A DNA stretch of 64,000 nucleotides from an uncultured Comamonas sp. GTDB taxonomy: Bacteria; Pseudomonadota; Gammaproteobacteria; Burkholderiales; Burkholderiaceae_C. Below are positions 25,781 through 33,851 of the stretch, piece after piece. Each line of letters opens with the position of its first letter. The first letter of the stretch is position 1. The translations under genes were made by a program, and so were the position numbers. Where the stretch lies: positions 310,001-374,000 of the forward strand of contig CAMZGS010000001.1 of assembly GCA_947306475.1 (NCBI GenBank). Reading direction: 5' to 3'. The notes under the pieces were generated by a model, which was given only the letters and a program-made list of their open reading frames with translations, ran no database searches and was not told the DNA's origin.

Positions 25781-27076
25781 ATGAACATTCTTCTACGCAA
25801 TGGCCGGGTGATGGACCCGGCATCGGGCCTTGACCAAGTGGGTGATATCGCCATCGCCGCTGGCAAGGTGCTCGCCATTGGCCAGGCACCCAGCGACTTC
25901 GTGCCCGACCAGACCATCGATGCCAGCGGCTGCTGGGTGCTGCCCGGTCTGGTGGATCTGGCCGTGCGCCTGCGCGAACCCGGCCACGAGCACGAAGGCA
26001 TGCTGCAAACCGAAATGCAGGCAGCTGTGGCCGGTGGCGTCACCAGCCTGGTCTGCCCGCCCGACACCGATCCCGTGCTCGACGAGCAAGGCCTGGTGGA
26101 AATGCTCAAGTTCCGCGCCCAGAAGCTGCGCAAGGCACGCCTGTTCCCCATGGGCGCGCTCACCGTGGGCCTCAAAGGCGAAGTGCTCACCGAAATGGCC
26201 GAGCTGACCGAGTCCGGCTGCGTCGCCTTTGGTCAGGCCGAAGTGCCCATGCAAAGCACCCAGGCCCTGCTGCGTGCCCTGAATTACGCCAACACCTTCG
26301 GCTATGCCGTGTGGCTGCGCCCGCAGGACAAGGACCTGGGCAAGGGCGTGGCCGCCAGCGGTGCCCTGGCCACGCGCATGGGCCTGCCCGGCATCCCCGT
26401 GTCGGCAGAAACCATTGCCCTGCACACCATTTTCGAGCTGATCCGTGGCTCGCAGACGCGCGTGCACCTGTGCCGCCTCTCCAGCGCCGCCGGGGTGGAA
26501 CTGCTGCGCCAGGCCAAGGCCCAGGGCCTGAACGTGACGGCGGATGTCTCCATCCACTCCCTGCTGCTCACCGAAGAGGACATTGGCTACTTCGACAGCA
26601 GCGCACGCCTGATCCCGCCGCTGCGCCAGCAGCGCGACCGCGATGCCCTGTCGGCCGCCCTGGCTGACGGCACCATCGATGCCCTGGTCTCCGACCACAC
26701 CCCGGTGGAAGAGGACGCCAAGGTCAAGCCCTTCTCCGAAGCCGAAGCCGGCGCCAGCGCCGTGGAGCTGCTGCTCTCCGCCGCCATCCACTGGAGCCAG
26801 AGCGAGAACGTGTCCCTCACGCGCGCCTTGCAGACCGTGACCAGCGCCCCCGTGGGCGTGCTGGGCAGCGCCCTGGGCGGCTTGCAGGAGCAACTGGGCC
26901 GCCTGAGTGTGGGCGGTGTGGCCGACCTGTGCGTGGTCGATCCCCGGCAGTCCTGGCTGGTGGAACCCGCTGCCCTGTACAGCCAGGCCAAGAGCACCCC
27001 CTTTGCCGGTGGCCAGCTGCCGGCACGCGTGCGCCATACCCTGGTGGATGGCCAGATCGTGTTCAGCCGCGACTGA
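25781..27076 (+). CDS. pyrC': Non-catalytic dihydroorotase-like subunit PyrC' (PyrX)
   Basis: Amidohydrolase-fold homologue of class I dihydroorotase, 431 residues. The active-site residues are gone: the zinc HxH motif (family DxHVHLREPG) reads DLAVRLREPG, the metal-binding Asp motif is FGQAEVPM, and the HVST-type His motif is LCRLSSAAG. The late DHAPH motif reads SDHTPVEED, keeping Asp and His but losing the last His. This is the pattern of Pseudomonas PyrC', a structural partner needed for ATCase assembly. A separate active pyrC must lie elsewhere. The start ATG 25781 (MNILLRNGRVMDPASG) is preferred over the track's 25760. The fold is certain; the loss of catalysis is inferred from the motifs. 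Confidence 0.9.
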   Translation: MNILLRNGRVMDPASGLDQVGDIAIAAGKVLAIGQAPSDFVPDQTIDASGCWVLPGLVDLAVRLREPGHEHEGMLQTEMQAAVAGGVTSLVCPPDTDPVLDEQGLVEMLKFRAQKLRKARLFPMGALTVGLKGEVLTEMAELTESGCVAFGQAEVPMQSTQALLRALNYANTFGYAVWLRPQDKDLGKGVAASGALATRMGLPGIPVSAETIALHTIFELIRGSQTRVHLCRLSSAAGVELLRQAKAQGLNVTADVSIHSLLLTEEDIGYFDSSARLIPPLRQQRDRDALSAALADGTIDALVSDHTPVEEDAKVKPFSEAEAGASAVELLLSAAIHWSQSENVSLTRALQTVTSAPVGVLGSALGGLQEQLGRLSVGGVADLCVVDPRQSWLVEPAALYSQAKSTPFAGGQLPARVRHTLVDGQIVFSRD

Positions 27077-27089
27077 GCGGGCAGGCCGC

Positions 27090-27488
27090 ATGCGCACCAC
27101 CTGGATGCTGCTGGCCGCCGCCCTGCTGGGCTGCACGGGTGTGGGCATGGCCGCCTACGCCAGCCACGGCCTGGGCTTCATCACCGACCCCGCCGTGCGC
27201 GAGGCCACACGCGCCAGCCTGCAACAGGCCGTGCAGCAGCAACTGCTGCACGCCATCGTCCTGCTGGCACTGGGGGTGTGGGCACGCCTGGGCGCAGCAA
27301 GTGGCACGCGCTGGCTGCACATCGCCGGGGCGCTGATCGCCCTGGGTGTGCTGCTGTTCAGTGGCCTGATCCATCTGCGCACCTTCACCGGCATTGAAGC
27401 GCTGCGCCCCCTGGTGCCCTGGGGCGGCACCAGTCTGATGCTGGGGTGGCTGGCCATCGGCATCGCCGCACTGCGCAGCAAGAACTGA
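27090..27488 (+). CDS. DUF423 family small membrane protein
   Basis: A 132-residue, four-helix membrane protein with the DUF423/YwdK pattern: a first helix with glycines (LLAAALLGCTGVGMAAYASHGL), a central QQQLLHAIVLLALGV, WLHIAGALIALGVLLFSGLIHL (family conserved GxxLFSGxLY region) and the end PWGGTSLMLGWLAIGIAAL. The function of the family is unknown. It begins 13 bases after the pyrC' stop and is probably the last gene of that transcription unit. Start ATG 27090; the track's longer ORF overlaps pyrC'. Confidence 0.85.
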   Translation: MRTTWMLLAAALLGCTGVGMAAYASHGLGFITDPAVREATRASLQQAVQQQLLHAIVLLALGVWARLGAASGTRWLHIAGALIALGVLLFSGLIHLRTFTGIEALRPLVPWGGTSLMLGWLAIGIAALRSKN

Positions 27489-27494
27489 CGCTGC

Positions 27495-27848
27495 TTACAG
27501 CTGCAGCCCCAGCAAATCGCTTTCCACGTACACGCCGTTGTCCAGCTGCACGCGCACGACAAAACCGTCGTCCAGCGCAACCAGCAGGGCGCTTTCCACG
27601 TTGTAGCCCTCGTTGACCTGCTCGCCCCTGAAGGCAAAGTAGCCGCGCAGGGGCAGCTCGGCGGCACATTCCATATCGATATCGGCATGCTGCTCGGTCA
27701 GCCACTGGCGGGCCGATTGCAGCGTGGCGGCCACGGGCAGGCACTCGGCGGGCACATCGATGTGCGTCGTGCGCGTGACGCTCTCGTCGCTCAGGCCCTC
27801 GAATTCGCCGACGGTGAAAAACTCAACTGCAAAGCTTTGCTGGCTCAT
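27495..27848 (-). CDS. Conserved hypothetical small acidic protein
   Basis: I do not recognise a named family. The protein has 117 residues, is acidic and soluble (MSQQSFAVEFFTVGEFEG; ECAAELPLRGYFAFRGEQ; VVRVQLDNGVYVESDLLGLQL), with no membrane segment or signal peptide. Start ATG 27848 is preferred; the upstream in-frame start at 27890 would add MHNAPFFIANLKTI. It is convergent with the DUF423 gene (6 bases between stops) and divergent from the arsC-like gene. Codon usage and GC resemble the neighbours, supporting a real gene. Confidence 0.6.
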   Translation of the reverse strand: MSQQSFAVEFFTVGEFEGLSDESVTRTTHIDVPAECLPVAATLQSARQWLTEQHADIDMECAAELPLRGYFAFRGEQVNEGYNVESALLVALDDGFVVRVQLDNGVYVESDLLGLQL

Positions 27849-27961
27849 GATGGTCTTCAGGTTTGCTATGAAAAAAGGTGCATTGTGCATGCTTGCGCGG
27901 CAGACCTGATCTCCCGGCCGTTTGCCCGTACGGCCGGGCCAATTTCTTACACTAGCGCCCT

Positions 27962-28318
27962 ATGACCACCAGCAACATCACCATCTTCCACAACGCCCGC
28001 TGCAGCAACTCGCGCGGCGCCCTGCAACTGCTGCGCGAGCGCGGCATCGAGCCCAACATCATCGACTATCTGGCTACCCCGCTCACCGCCCCCGAGCTGG
28101 CCGAGCTGGTCGCCCACATCGGCCAGCCCGTGCGCAGCCTGCTGCGCAGCAAGGAGCCCGAGTACCAGCAGCTCGACATCGACAACCCGGCCCTGAGCGA
28201 CGCCGACATCTTTGCCCTGGTGGCCGCGCATCCGCAGCTGCTCAACCGCCCCATCGTCGTCACCCCCAAGGGTGCCGCGCTGTGCCGCCCGCCGGAAAAA
28301 GTGCTGGAGCTGCTCTGA
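27962..28318 (+). CDS. arsC: ArsC-family glutaredoxin-dependent arsenate reductase-like protein
   Basis: Thioredoxin-fold protein of 118 residues with the glutaredoxin-type ArsC signature ITIFHNARCSNSRGAL (catalytic Cys14), then RSLLRSKEPEYQQL (the conserved Arg and LxR...E block), HPQLLNRPIVVTPKGAALCRPPEKVLELL. Known members reduce arsenate; the YfgD-type branch is often not in an ars operon, as here, so an arsenic role is not assured. Start ATG 27962, divergent from the hypothetical gene; the next gene follows after 21 bases. Confidence 0.88.
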   Translation: MTTSNITIFHNARCSNSRGALQLLRERGIEPNIIDYLATPLTAPELAELVAHIGQPVRSLLRSKEPEYQQLDIDNPALSDADIFALVAAHPQLLNRPIVVTPKGAALCRPPEKVLELL

Positions 28319-28339
28319 ACTTCGCATCGTCTGCCTGCC

Positions 28340-29023
28340 ATGACCCAATCCACCACATCCGGCTTTGCCGAACAACTGCGCCAGGCCAACTGGGCCGACT
28401 GGAGCGCCTGCATCCAGCACCGCTTTGTCGATGAGATCTTTGACGGCAGCCTGAGCGACGCCGTGCTGCGCCGCTATCTGGTGCAGGACTACCAGTTCAT
28501 CAACCGCTTTGTTGCCCTGCTGGGCGCGGCCATTGCCAGCGCCGACGTGTTCGCCCCGCGCGTCACCCTGGCGCAGTTCGCCGCCATGATCACCAGCGAC
28601 GAGAACACCTACTTTCTGCGCTGCTTCGACGCCCTGGGCGTGCCCGAGTCCGAGCGCCTGAACCCCGTGCTGACCGAACCCACCCGCGCCTTTCAGCAGC
28701 TGATGCACGACGCTGCCGACAGCCGCAGCTACGCCAACTGCATCGCCGTGCTGGCCGTGGCCGAAGGCCTGTACCTGGACTGGGCCGACCAGAGCGCCAA
28801 AAAGCACCTGCCTCTGCCCGCGCGTTTTGAGCATGCCGAGTGGATCACGCTGCACGCCAACGACTTCTTCCGGGGTTTTGTCGCCTGGCTGCGCAGCGAG
28901 CTGGATCGCATTGGGCCGACGCTCACCGACGCTCAGCGCGCCGAGGCGGCCAGCTACTTTGGCCGTGCCGTACAGCTGGAGCGGCAGTTTTTTGACCATG
29001 TGTATGCGGAGGAAGCAGCGTAA
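28340..29023 (+). CDS. TenA/PqqC-like (haem-oxygenase fold) protein
   Basis: A 227-residue all-helical TenA family protein, related to aminopyrimidine aminohydrolases of thiamine salvage. Visible are YLVQDYQFINRFVALLGAAIASA (family conserved yl.qdy.y), a central ENTYFLRCFDAL, and SYANCIAVLAVAEGLYLDWA. The conserved Glu of VAEGLYLDW is present. The catalytic Cys normally found two helices along (TenA_C type) is not obvious, so it more resembles the TenA_E class, which acts on related pyrimidines. It is likely co-transcribed with the arsC-like gene. The substrate cannot be stated. Confidence 0.78.
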   Translation: MTQSTTSGFAEQLRQANWADWSACIQHRFVDEIFDGSLSDAVLRRYLVQDYQFINRFVALLGAAIASADVFAPRVTLAQFAAMITSDENTYFLRCFDALGVPESERLNPVLTEPTRAFQQLMHDAADSRSYANCIAVLAVAEGLYLDWADQSAKKHLPLPARFEHAEWITLHANDFFRGFVAWLRSELDRIGPTLTDAQRAEAASYFGRAVQLERQFFDHVYAEEAA

Positions 29024-29061
29024 CGGCTGCTGGTTGCCGCACGGTGCGGCTTTGCTTCATT

Positions 29062-29149
29062 AAAAAGAGCTGCTGGCGCTTGCTATTTCTTGGTTTTATG
29101 GTTGTTTGTCTGTGAAACCTTGTAGTGGTAGGTGCCAGCAGCTCTTTTT
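29062..29149. terminator. Palindromic repeat/terminator after TenA-like gene
   Basis: Arms AAAAAGAGCTGCTGGC (29062-29077) and GCCAGCAGCTCTTTTT (29134-29149) are perfectly complementary over 16 bp, giving a T-tract after the hairpin on either strand. It belongs to the interspersed repeat family; the loop is about 56 bases. Confidence 0.85.
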
Positions 29150-29219
29150 TTGTGAGTTCTGCTGAATTGTGGGCCCGGGTCCCGGCCCGATAGCCGAGGA
29201 ACACTACCCCAGCGCCGCA

Positions 29220-29492
29220 CGCGGGCGCCATGCTGATTACGGCGCTGGCTTACGGTTACGCCCGCAAGAACGTCCACAACCCGCGCTTTACCTTTGGCAC
29301 TGGCAAGCTGGGGGATCTGGTGGGCTTTGCCAGTGCGGTGGTGCTGGCGCTGGTGGTCAACCTGCTGTCGGCGTGGCTGCTATCGCCCTGGCCGCCAGCG
29401 ATCCGCAGGACGGCCAGGCCTACCGGGCCATGCTGGCCCATATCCATGAGCTGTCGCACATCACGGTGGAGACGCACAGGCTTCCGGGCTGA
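29220..29492 (+). pseudogene. Remnant of a cation diffusion facilitator (DmeF-like) gene
   Basis: Two pieces of a CDF transporter lie in different frames. Frame 1 encodes MLITALAYGYARKNVHNPRF, then TFGTGKLGDLVGFASAVVLAL, matching the conserved ARF.FGTGKLGDLAGFASA stretch of DmeF-type transporters. After about 29380 the frame changes to DPQDGQAYRAMLAHIHELSHITVETHRLPG, ending TGA at 29492, which matches the extreme C-terminus of the same family. The four or so transmembrane helices and metal sites between them are missing, as is the N-terminus. The gene has thus lost most of its length and cannot encode a transporter. It lies just upstream of the tRNA gene. Confidence 0.75.
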
Positions 29493-29511
29493 GCTAGAAT
29501 GTCCGGCTTTC

Positions 29512-29586
29512 GTCCCTATAGTTCAATGGATAGAACGGATTCCTCCTAAGAATCAAATCCAGGTTCGATTCCTGGTGGGGACGCCA
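29512..29586 (+). tRNA. tRNA-Arg (anticodon CCU)
   Basis: A 75-nt cloverleaf: acceptor GTCCCTA pairs with TGGGGAC, anticodon stem GATTC/GAATC encloses loop CTCCTAA (anticodon CCT, reading AGG), T-arm CCAGG-TTCGATT-CCTGG, discriminator G and encoded CCA. TAGAAT at 29495-29500 is a -10-like hexamer just upstream. A terminator follows nine bases after CCA. Confidence 0.97.
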
Positions 29587-29594
29587 GACGCAAG

Positions 29595-29626
29595 GCCCGC
29601 ATCGTCCCAAACGGTGCGGGCTTTTT
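29595..29626 (+). terminator. Terminator of tRNA-Arg
   Basis: Stem GCCCGCATCGT (29595-29605) / ACGGTGCGGGC (29611-29621), 11 bp including one wobble, loop CCCAA, then TTTTT. It also lies 21 bases beyond the convergent tamB stop. Confidence 0.9.
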
Positions 29627-29647
29627 CGTTTTTCAGGTGCCGGGTGT

Positions 29648-32600
29648 TCAGTCCTTGCTGCGCCGGGTGTAGATCAGGTCCATGGCCGTCTGCTCGCCGG
29701 TCTGGCCGCGCAGGGTCAGGCGTTTGGTCAGGTCGTAGAAGATGAACAGGGTGCCCATGGCGCCGTCCAGGCTTTGTTCGTAGGCCAGGTACAGGTCCTG
29801 CGAGATGCGCTTGCCCAGGGTCAGGGCCGAGCCTTCGGCGCCGTTGCCGCCCTTGAAACCGATTTCGTCCAGCCCCAGGTTGCCGGCAATGTTGCCGGCG
29901 CCGCTGCCGCCGCTGAGCAGCGCCAGCGCTGCCTGTTGCAGCAGGGCAGTTTCGGCACCGCCTTCGGCTGGATCGCGCCCCATGACGACCCAGGAAAGGC
30001 GCTCGGCATCGGGCATCACCGGGTCGGAGTAGAGCTGCACGCGCGGGGCGCTGGCGCTGCCGGCCACCTTGACGCCAGCACGCACGGGGATGTTGGGGCG
30101 CAGGGCGATGATGTCCAGGCTGGGGTTGTCGTAGGGGCCGCTGAAGCGGATGGTGCCTTGCTCGATGTCCAGCGACTGGCCCCAGGCGCGGTAGCGTCCT
30201 TCCTGGGTGTGGATTTCACCGGTGACGCGTGGGCCGCCCTGGATGGTGAGCTGGCCGTTCAGGCGCGTGGTCAGGCCGTAGCCTTGCAGGGCAAAGTCCG
30301 GGCCCAGGTCCAGGGTGAGGTGGATGTCGGGCTTGAGCGCGGCGCGCACCGAGCCTTCGGGCGCCGGGGTGCGCGCGGCCTTGCGTGCTTCCAGGGCCTT
30401 GCGCTGGGCTTCCTGCTTGCGCAGCGCAGCCGATTGCACATGCACATCGCCATCGAGGCGCGGCGCCGAAACATCGGCCAGCAGCAGGGCGGCGCGGTTG
30501 ACGGTCAGCGCCCCGTCCAGGTGCAGCTGCTCGTCTTCCATGCGTGCGTGGAGGTTGCCGCTGATGCCCATTTGCCGGTCGGCACGCACCAGCACTTGCA
30601 GATTGTTCAGCTGAGCGCGCACGTCCATCTGGATGCCGCTGCCGCCCGATTCCGGGTCATAGACGATGAAGCCGCTGCCGTTGAGGTTGCCCCCTTCCCT
30701 GGGTGCGTCGGTGAGGTTGCCGCTGCGCCCCGGAACGCGCGCCTGGTTGGCGGTGCCGCCTTCCAGGTACAGGCGTTCGATGTCCAGGCGGTTGCCGGCA
30801 AAGTGCGCCAGCAGCTGGCCGTTCTTGAGGTTGACGCCTTCCAGCAGGGAGGACAGCGCCAGCTCCTCGGCGCGCACTTCACCCTTCCAGGTGGGGGCGC
30901 TGCGCGTGCCGCCCAGCAGCACATCGCCACGCAGGTTGCCTTCCACGCGCCAGCCCGGCGGCGCAAACGAGGCCCATACGCCAATGTTGGGCAGCAGCAG
31001 CTGCACCGAGCCGCTCAGCGGTGCATGCTCGGGCCATTGCCAGCCCTGGCGGGTGCGCTGGATGGGGCTTTGCACGCTGGCGTGGATGGTGCCCGCGCGT
31101 TCCGAGGCCCACAGCACCTGGGCGGTGAGGTCTTTTCCCTCCAGGCCCAGTTGCGCCTGAAAGTGTTGCAGCCGCACGCGTCGGCCCTGGTTGGGCTGGC
31201 GCAGCCGCTGTTGTGTGCTGTCGGCACTGCCGCTGCTGCGCACGACGGTGACGGGGGCGGCATTCTCGTCGGCCACGGCAATGCGCACGTCGCCGCTGGC
31301 GCGCTCCAGCAGGGCATGCACCTTGGGGGTGCGCACCAGGGTGTCGATGTCCCATTCGCCCTGCAACACCAGGTCGCCGCTGACGCCGGCGCGCCCCAGC
31401 ACCGGGTCGTTGGGGGTGAGGGCATCGGCCCAGGCCAGGGGCAGGCCGCTCAGGTGTCCCTGGCTGCGCAGCCCCAGGGTGGCGAGGTTCAGCTCCAGTG
31501 GCTCCCACCGCACCTTGGCGCTGGCCGAGGCGGTGGCATTGCCGCCGGTGGCCGATGTGCTTGTCGGGGGGGTGACGCTCAGCTGTCCGGCGCTGGCGTG
31601 GATGCGCTCACCCTGCTGGCCGAAGGTGACCGGCTCGGCCAGGGCCAGCAGCCAGTCGGCCTTCTGCCCCTGGGGGCGGGCGTGCAGCGTCAGCGATTCC
31701 AGGCGTGCCTGCCAGGATTGGGGGGCCCAGTGTGCCTGCACGGCGGCATCAAGGCGCAGGTGTTGTACCCCGCGGAGGACTTCGGCGCTCAGGCGGGCGT
31801 CCAGCTGGTCGGGCGGCCCCTGTAGCTGGAGCGCCAGATTCTTGATTTCTGTAGCGTTTGCCGCAGGCGGGCTGTACAAAAGATGGGGAATCTCCACGAA
31901 ACCCTTGATATTCAAAGCGGTAGGAGCTATGGATTTTGTAGTTTCTGCGTTCTGTGCGGTGGTTTCAGCGGCAGGTGCATCGGCGTCCGCTCCAGGCTTG
32001 GCCGCGGGGGCTGGTGGCAGCAGGCTGGCCCAGCCACCCTGCCAGTCCAGTTGCGCGCGGGCCTGGCCTTGCAGGGCCGGGGCGGCGCCGCCCACACCGG
32101 GCAGCTGGGCCAGCCAGCGCGACAGTTGCTCGGCCTGGGTGATGCTGGCTTGCAGCTGGCCCTGGCCGTTGTCGCGGCCCAGCGTGCCTTGCAGTTGGGC
32201 GCGTGCGCCGGGCAGCTCCAGGCGGGTGTCCTGTTCGCTGGTGAGCAGCTGGGTGTCCTGGTTCCACGACAGTTGCGGGCTGTGCAGCTGCGCGCCCCAG
32301 GCGTCGATGGCGATGTCGTGCAGTTGCAGCAGCGGTGCCTGCCACTGGCCCTGGGCGCGTGCCTGGCGCAGGCCGGGAGCGCTGGTGGGTTGGTCCGGTT
32401 GCAGGTTCAGGGTGAATTGCACCTGCTGATCGGCATCGGCCTGTGCCTCCAGACGGCCGCTGATGCTTTGTCTGGGCAGGCTGGCCAGGGCGCGTTGCGG
32501 GTTGATCTGCTCCAGCTGCAGTTGCGCTTCCAGCGTGTGCTGCTGCGTGTCAAAACGCCCTTGCGCCTGCAGCTGGCCGCCGTCGTTGCCGGGCAGTTGC

Positions 32601-33841
32601 AGCAGCAGCTCCTCCAGCAGCCAGTGCGCACCACTTTGCTGGGCGCGCGCTTGCAGGTGGCGCAGGGGCAGGGCGCCTTGATCCCAGGCCCCGGCCAGGG
32701 CGTTGTCCAGCTCGGCCTGTACGCTCCACAGGCCCTGGTCGTCGGTGTGTATGCGCACCTGGCCGTGGATGTCGCTGGGCGGCAGCGCTGCGGTCAGCAG
32801 CGCCAGGTTGAGCTGCTTGAAGCGGGCCTGCGCTTCGGGCAGGGGCTGGGTCTGCCAGGGGCGGATGGTGGCCTGGATGTGGGCGTTCAGACCAGCGGTT
32901 TCATCGGCCTCGGCAGCGGTACCGACATCAATCGTCTTTGGGGGAACAGCCTGGGCCCTGGCCGCCACCTCATCGGGGTGCAGGGCGCGAGCATGGGCGC
33001 GTAGTTGCAGCTGTGCGTTCTTGCCGGCCAGGGTGCCGGTGATGCTGGCCAGGGTATCGACGGTGATGGGCTGCTCAATCTGCGGCGGTGCCGGCAGGCT
33101 GGCCTGCACGCTGCCTTTGAGTTGCATGGGGGCGGCGCCCTGCAGTTGCACTTGCGCGTGCAGCTGGGCGGGGGCGCTGTCGGCGCCATTGAGCGGATAG
33201 TCCAGGCCCAGCAGTTGCAACTGGTGCTGGCTGCCGTTGTAGTCGTAGCGGGCCTTGAGGTGCTGCAGCTGGGCGTTGGGCGTATCGCCCCAGGTAAGCA
33301 GGTCAATCTGCACCGGCAGGGCGATGCGTACCGGCAGGTCCAGGCTTTGCAGGGGTTCGGTCGGCGTATCGTCCGGCTTGGGGTCAGGCTGGGTGCGGAT
33401 ATGCACAGCGGCCATGCGCAGCATCTCGACCTGCACTTGCTGGCGCAGCAGCTGGCCCAGGCTCCAGTTCAGGGAAAGCTCCTGAATATCTAGCTGCAAA
33501 CGCTCGCTGGTAAAGCGCAAATGGCCGATTTGGCCACCATGGCGCAGGCTGCCTTTGGCGTTCTGGAACTCCAGTGCATACCCCGCCGGCAGCCAGCGCT
33601 GCACCAGTGCCAGGGTTTGCGGCAGCGATTGCGGGCGCCCGGTCCACCACCACAGGCCAGCCAGTGCCAGGTTCAGCAGGACGGCCAGCGCCACCAGACC
33701 CAGCAGCAGGCGCCGCAGCCAGCGCCGCTTGCCGCTGGGGGCGGGCGGCGGGCTGGGCGGGCGACCACCCGGTGCGTTGCTGGCGCCGTCGGGCGACAGG
33801 GCTGTGAGGGGATCCAGCGTGGGCTCTTGGCGCTCGTGCAT
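29648..33841 (-). CDS. tamB: Translocation and assembly module protein TamB
   Basis: Inner-membrane anchored AsmA-like bridge protein of 1397 residues that works with TamA in outer-membrane protein insertion and lipid transport. A single N-terminal membrane anchor (LLLGLVALAVLLNLALAGLWWW, about 46-67) is followed by a long beta-rich periplasmic region and the C-terminal DUF490/TamB domain (GEIHTQEGRYRAWGQSLDIE, IRFSGPYDNPSLDIIALRPN, YSDPVMPDAERLSWVVMGRD, LAYEQSLDGAMGTLFIFYDL). Around residues 634-673, after an Ala-rich linker, the coding sequence contains a copy of the window's interspersed palindromic repeat kept in frame. Start ATG 33841, 10 bases after the tamA stop, indicating a tamA-tamB operon. 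Confidence 0.92.
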   Translation of the reverse strand: MHERQEPTLDPLTALSPDGASNAPGGRPPSPPPAPSGKRRWLRRLLLGLVALAVLLNLALAGLWWWTGRPQSLPQTLALVQRWLPAGYALEFQNAKGSLRHGGQIGHLRFTSERLQLDIQELSLNWSLGQLLRQQVQVEMLRMAAVHIRTQPDPKPDDTPTEPLQSLDLPVRIALPVQIDLLTWGDTPNAQLQHLKARYDYNGSQHQLQLLGLDYPLNGADSAPAQLHAQVQLQGAAPMQLKGSVQASLPAPPQIEQPITVDTLASITGTLAGKNAQLQLRAHARALHPDEVAARAQAVPPKTIDVGTAAEADETAGLNAHIQATIRPWQTQPLPEAQARFKQLNLALLTAALPPSDIHGQVRIHTDDQGLWSVQAELDNALAGAWDQGALPLRHLQARAQQSGAHWLLEELLLQLPGNDGGQLQAQGRFDTQQHTLEAQLQLEQINPQRALASLPRQSISGRLEAQADADQQVQFTLNLQPDQPTSAPGLRQARAQGQWQAPLLQLHDIAIDAWGAQLHSPQLSWNQDTQLLTSEQDTRLELPGARAQLQGTLGRDNGQGQLQASITQAEQLSRWLAQLPGVGGAAPALQGQARAQLDWQGGWASLLPPAPAAKPGADADAPAAETTAQNAETTKSIAPTALNIKGFVEIPHLLYSPPAANATEIKNLALQLQGPPDQLDARLSAEVLRGVQHLRLDAAVQAHWAPQSWQARLESLTLHARPQGQKADWLLALAEPVTFGQQGERIHASAGQLSVTPPTSTSATGGNATASASAKVRWEPLELNLATLGLRSQGHLSGLPLAWADALTPNDPVLGRAGVSGDLVLQGEWDIDTLVRTPKVHALLERASGDVRIAVADENAAPVTVVRSSGSADSTQQRLRQPNQGRRVRLQHFQAQLGLEGKDLTAQVLWASERAGTIHASVQSPIQRTRQGWQWPEHAPLSGSVQLLLPNIGVWASFAPPGWRVEGNLRGDVLLGGTRSAPTWKGEVRAEELALSSLLEGVNLKNGQLLAHFAGNRLDIERLYLEGGTANQARVPGRSGNLTDAPREGGNLNGSGFIVYDPESGGSGIQMDVRAQLNNLQVLVRADRQMGISGNLHARMEDEQLHLDGALTVNRAALLLADVSAPRLDGDVHVQSAALRKQEAQRKALEARKAARTPAPEGSVRAALKPDIHLTLDLGPDFALQGYGLTTRLNGQLTIQGGPRVTGEIHTQEGRYRAWGQSLDIEQGTIRFSGPYDNPSLDIIALRPNIPVRAGVKVAGSASAPRVQLYSDPVMPDAERLSWVVMGRDPAEGGAETALLQQAALALLSGGSGAGNIAGNLGLDEIGFKGGNGAEGSALTLGKRISQDLYLAYEQSLDGAMGTLFIFYDLTKRLTLRGQTGEQTAMDLIYTRRSKD
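31822..31942 (-). repeat. Interspersed repeat captured in frame inside tamB
   Basis: On the tamB sense strand the sequence contains CCATAGCTCCTACCGCTTTG then AATATCAAGGGTTTC, matching the repeat's left arm and core (TAGCTGCT-GCGCTTGATATATAAGGGTTTC). It ends with GGCGCTCCAGCTAC, similar to the right arm. The copy is open in the tamB frame and encodes IAPTALNIKGFVEIP and nearby residues. Confidence 0.7.
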
Positions 33842-33851
33842 AGGCTAAAGG

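Noticed and set aside
25781-27076. Active dihydroorotase
   Set aside because: The metal and catalytic residues of all four class I motifs are replaced.
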